NCBI GenBank assembly: GCA_964371785.1
Contig: CAYJOL010000001.1
Coordinates: 124,001-188,000, forward strand
Length of the DNA stretch: 64,000 nt
Reading direction: 5' to 3'
Source: CAVQCT01 sp964371785
GTDB taxonomy: Bacteria; Zixibacteria; MSB-5A5; GN15; FEB-12
Of this stretch, positions 61,379 to 64,000 are shown piece by piece. The notes under the pieces were generated by a model. The model was not told where the DNA came from. It ran no database searches and saw only the letters and a program-made list of their open reading frames with translations. The first letter of the stretch is position 1. Every line of letters starts with the position of its first letter. The position numbers were made by a program, and so were the translations under genes.

Positions 61379-62436
61379 GACGTCGACTTCTCCTCGATTA
61401 CAGCTGGTCTCGATGAACTTCCGTTGCCATTGCTGATGTGTACTTCCGGCTGAAGTTTACGCTCGTACTCAGCCCGGACCTCATCGACCATCCGATGAAC
61501 TTCCTCAAAGTCCGATTCCGCGCGTTGACGATCGGGTACATATTTGGCAAACTTCACCAAATCGGCGTGCTTGAGTAACGAGCTCGTCCGCTCAAAGAGA
61601 CCTTCAGGTAACTCCCTCTGGTCGAAGGCCAAAAGAAATTCCTCGGTGGTCATATCCATCGCATTGAAGCTGTACATCTTCCCGTGATAGAAACGGAGAA
61701 TATCGGTCAACTCGAAATAAAACGCTTTGAATTGGCTCTCGGCCAGAAGGTTCTTCTGGTTGAGGAATGCAAGCCTCTCAAACGCGATCTCCCATGCGGG
61801 ACGCAAATCGATCGGTTCAATCGTCTCCCTCTTTCTCGTCATTCTGCGATACAGCCAGATTCCAAATATCAGAAGTACGAACAGAATTGAACCGCCCCAG
61901 ATGTAGTAGGGAGTTAGGTTTCTTTTGAATTCAAACTGCGCTTTTAACGGCTTAATATCCGCCGAATCATCCGTATTCAGCAACAATGATTGGACCTTGA
62001 TCGGCACACTCTCTGACAGAAGCGCCTTGCGGGAACCGCCAGGCAATTTAAAGATAACCGGAATCGGTGGAATGAGATAGTCGCCGGTCGTGAATGTGCT
62101 AAGCACAAACGTATTGTCACTGCGAAGACGGCCGTCTTTCAGGTGCGTGATCACGTCCGACTTATAGTCCTTGACATCGAATGCCCCGAGATTCGCGCCC
62201 AGCGGGGGCGGAATCAGCTCATACGTCGAATCGTACGTGATTGAGATCGTATAGTTGATTAGATCACCGATGTAGATCTCCGCCTTATCCACCGAAGTCT
62301 TGATTTCGATCCCCGGCAAAGACAACACGGTGTCAGCCGTCCCAGCACTCTGTGCCATAACTGGTGTGGTGCACAGAAGAGGCAAAATGGCTGCTACAGC
62401 TATCAGCACGAATCGTCTGAACGTTTTCGAAGGCAT
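61375..62436 (-). CDS. BatD-like membrane protein, DUF4381-type tail
   Basis: A 353-residue protein with a signal peptide (ending PVMAQ), one Ig-like BatD-type domain (IEIKTSVDKAEIYIGDLINYTISITYD is a contiguous strand pair, with DYLIPPIPVIFKLP later), a membrane helix near 200 (IWGGSILFVLLIFGIWLYRR), and a cytoplasmic helical domain resembling the C-terminal region of DUF4381 and BatD proteins (FKAFYFELTDILRFY, EEFLLAF). The ATG at 62436 was chosen over 62460, which overlaps the preceding gene. Many bat operons have a comparable gene between DUF58 and batA. Its exact function is unknown. Confidence 0.8.
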   Translation of the reverse strand: MPSKTFRRFVLIAVAAILPLLCTTPVMAQSAGTADTVLSLPGIEIKTSVDKAEIYIGDLINYTISITYDSTYELIPPPLGANLGAFDVKDYKSDVITHLKDGRLRSDNTFVLSTFTTGDYLIPPIPVIFKLPGGSRKALLSESVPIKVQSLLLNTDDSADIKPLKAQFEFKRNLTPYYIWGGSILFVLLIFGIWLYRRMTRKRETIEPIDLRPAWEIAFERLAFLNQKNLLAESQFKAFYFELTDILRFYHGKMYSFNAMDMTTEEFLLAFDQRELPEGLFERTSSLLKHADLVKFAKYVPDRQRAESDFEEVHRMVDEVRAEYERKLQPEVHISNGNGSSSRPAVIEEKSTS

Positions 62437-62440
62437 GTTT

Positions 62441-63373
62441 CTATCTGACGTTATCATCATAGAATTCTACATGTTCGGTCTGGGCAAGTTTCGAGGCATA
62501 ATCGGAAAACGCACTCTGAGCCTTTTCCTGCTGGTAATTCATGAACACCTCGGCTCTTACCGAATCAAAAGGCGCGCCCTTATAGAGCTTATCTTTGTTG
62601 GCCTGATAATAGTTGCGCACATCCATCGTGTCTATTTTTACGTTCGGGATGACCTTATCGACGAGGTATTTGTTGACGAGTAATTTCTTGCGGAAGTCCG
62701 CTTCCTGTCTCTTGATATCCGAAGCATCGCCGTAATTGGCCCTCTCGGCCGCACGATACATCAACTCGGTGCCGACATACTGTCTAAGGAATTCGGTCTT
62801 TTGCTGCCGGGTGGTGAATTGTTTTTGCACCTGTTGCGGGAGGGCCTGGATCTGGGCCTCCACATCGGACAGGTAAATCTTAGTATCTCCGATTTTCGCT
62901 ACCACCGGATCATCCGAAGGATGTGGTTTACTGTCAATGTCCGTCGCCGATGCAAGCTCGCGACGGGCATCCAGTATGTTGCCCATTTTTTCGAACGACG
63001 CAATGAGGTTCTTGGCCAGTTCCTCGCTGAACGACCCATTCGGATTGATCGTTCTTGCGCGCACGTAGTAGGCCGCGGCCTGTTCATAATCATTCAGGTT
63101 CTGGTAGTATATGTTGGCAATCAGGTAATCGATATTGGCACGACGAGTCGAATCAAGAGCCGGCAGGTCAAGAACGTTCTCATATTCCTCTATTGCCGCC
63201 TTATACAGTTTATTATCCTTCAGCTGACCGGCCACATTGATACGCTGTTCAATCAGCGCCGAGTCATCGGCCTTGTTAGTGCAACCGTTAGTCAGAACCA
63301 GTGTCCCAAGGACGATCGAGAGGGCCATCAGGACTTCTGCGGACCTCCTCATCGGTGAATCCATATTTTTCAT
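62441..63373 (-). CDS. Lipoprotein combining TPR repeats and a SurA-like chaperone domain
   Basis: A 310-residue lipoprotein (lipobox TNGC near residue 31). Residues about 40-135 look like TPR repeats (AIEEYENVLDLP, YEQAAAYYVRARTINP). From about 155 comes a region like the N-terminal chaperone part of SurA/PpiC proteins: VVAKIGDTKIYLSDVEAQIQ followed by LRQYVGTELMYRAAERA and a charged helical tail. No parvulin PPIase domain follows. It overlaps both neighbours by a few bases (ATGA with the DUF58 gene), so it is an integral part of this bat operon. The assignment is by motif; the role is inferred to be folding assistance for exported Bat proteins. Confidence 0.72.
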   Translation of the reverse strand: MKNMDSPMRRSAEVLMALSIVLGTLVLTNGCTNKADDSALIEQRINVAGQLKDNKLYKAAIEEYENVLDLPALDSTRRANIDYLIANIYYQNLNDYEQAAAYYVRARTINPNGSFSEELAKNLIASFEKMGNILDARRELASATDIDSKPHPSDDPVVAKIGDTKIYLSDVEAQIQALPQQVQKQFTTRQQKTEFLRQYVGTELMYRAAERANYGDASDIKRQEADFRKKLLVNKYLVDKVIPNVKIDTMDVRNYYQANKDKLYKGAPFDSVRAEVFMNYQQEKAQSAFSDYASKLAQTEHVEFYDDNVR

Positions 63374-64000
63374 GCCCTTTTCTCCCTCATCTTGAAGAAG
63401 CTGATCAGCGGCACAATGTATGATTGGTCGGTTCGTATGCTGATGAAATCCATATTGATCATCTGGAATCCCTTTTTGAGCGCCAAATTGTCTTCTTCGG
63501 CCCGGGCGGAGAACTCTTTGCGGAACTCTCGGGAACTGGTATCGATCATGAATACTTCGCCCGTCTCCGCGTCTTCGAGCTCAATCAGTCCGATATTATC
63601 AAAGCTTGTCTCTCTTGGGTCGGAGATCTTTATCGCAATGACATCGTGCTTATTGTTGGCAATCTGAAGGGGCTTATAAAAGTTAGCCGAGAGAAAGTCC
63701 GACACGAGGAAGACCACGGATTTTCGGCGGATCACTTTATTGAAGTACTCCAGCGCACCGGAGATATCGGTCCTGATACCCTCGGGCTCAAAAAACAAGA
63801 TTTCCCGAATCAATCGTAAGACGTGTCCGCGACCTTTCTTGGGGGGCACAAATTTCTCTATTTTGTCAGTAAAGATAATCAGGCCGACCTTGTCATTATT
63901 CTTGATCGCCGAGAAAGCGAGCAGTGCGCACAGCTCGGCGGCGGTCTCGCTCTTGAATCGTTCGCGAGTACCGAATTTCCCCGATGACGATGCATCGACC
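63370..64000 (-). CDS. DUF58 (von Willebrand-like) protein, 5' end outside window
   Basis: The visible 210 codons are the C-terminal part of a DUF58-family protein. The frame is open to the right window edge, starting VDASSSGKFGT, which is the MIDAS-like DxSxS motif of the family, followed by CALLAFSAIKNNDKVGLIIFTD and VVFLVSDFLS. DUF58 genes normally lie just downstream of a moxR-type AAA ATPase gene, which would then be expected just outside the window. It overlaps the TPR/SurA gene by four bases and so heads the visible bat operon. Confidence 0.92.
   Translation of the reverse strand, partial: VDASSSGKFGTRERFKSETAAELCALLAFSAIKNNDKVGLIIFTDKIEKFVPPKKGRGHVLRLIREILFFEPEGIRTDISGALEYFNKVIRRKSVVFLVSDFLSANFYKPLQIANNKHDVIAIKISDPRETSFDNIGLIELEDAETGEVFMIDTSSREFRKEFSARAEEDNLALKKGFQMINMDFISIRTDQSYIVPLISFFKMREKRA

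Noticed and set aside
1..64000. CRISPR arrays, insertion sequences, prophage or rRNA
   Set aside because: No regularly spaced repeats, transposase-like proteins, phage structural genes or rRNA were recognised on either strand.

Overview
The window looks like a chromosomal segment of a Gram-negative member of the FCB superphylum outside classical Bacteroidota. My best guess is a Zixibacteria-like lineage, an inference from gene content rather than a phylogenetic result. Supporting content: a ~2,000-residue SprA homologue (type IX secretion translocon), a small secreted protein with a type IX C-terminal sorting domain, a full bat (aerotolerance) operon, a complete bacillithiol pathway, selenocysteine machinery (selA, selB, tRNA-Sec), outer-membrane barrels and lipoproteins. 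Almost every gene lies on the minus strand. The exceptions are a small barrel protein (4248-4862) and the sorting-domain protein (43082-43906). Packing is dense, with many 1-4 base overlaps, so most genes sit in long co-directional operons.

Layout. 1-3914: carbamate kinase (cut by the window edge), a COG2403 GTPase and an aldehyde dehydrogenase with a clear sigma-70-type promoter and a perfect palindrome. 4248-12866: an orphan barrel gene, then a leftward housekeeping run smg, coaBC, family-4 uracil-DNA glycosylase, dnaB, mlaE, mlaF, radA, tgt. 12955-15404: heme-barrel protein, heme-motif lipoprotein and YceI, a candidate electron-transfer module. 15581-24725: gatA, hydrolase, gatB, purN, purC, purH ending in a terminator, preceded by glnA with its own terminator and by a dCMP deaminase. 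24916-27101: stomatin-like protein and NfeD protease. 27144-39967: murB, sprA, M28 peptidase, selA, selB, amidohydrolase. 40084-42874: recG, a DUF1844 protein and the selenocysteine tRNA. 44036-53805: TetR regulator, TolC-family protein, membrane fusion protein and RND pump running into bshC, bshA and bshB1. 53859-55932: YbhN-like membrane protein and CorA. 55965 to the end: bat operon, with a DUF58 gene cut by the right edge.

The most interesting points are: an RND efflux operon apparently continuous with all three bacillithiol genes, behind a promoter with two TetR-type operators and a TGTGA-N6-TCACA palindrome that exactly fills the -35/-10 spacer; the heme-barrel/cytochrome lipoprotein/YceI cluster; a tRNA-Sec whose acceptor stem lacks one base; two promoters placed so that the mRNA would be leaderless; and a TPR plus SurA-like lipoprotein inside the bat operon. 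No CRISPR array, rRNA, insertion sequence or prophage was seen.
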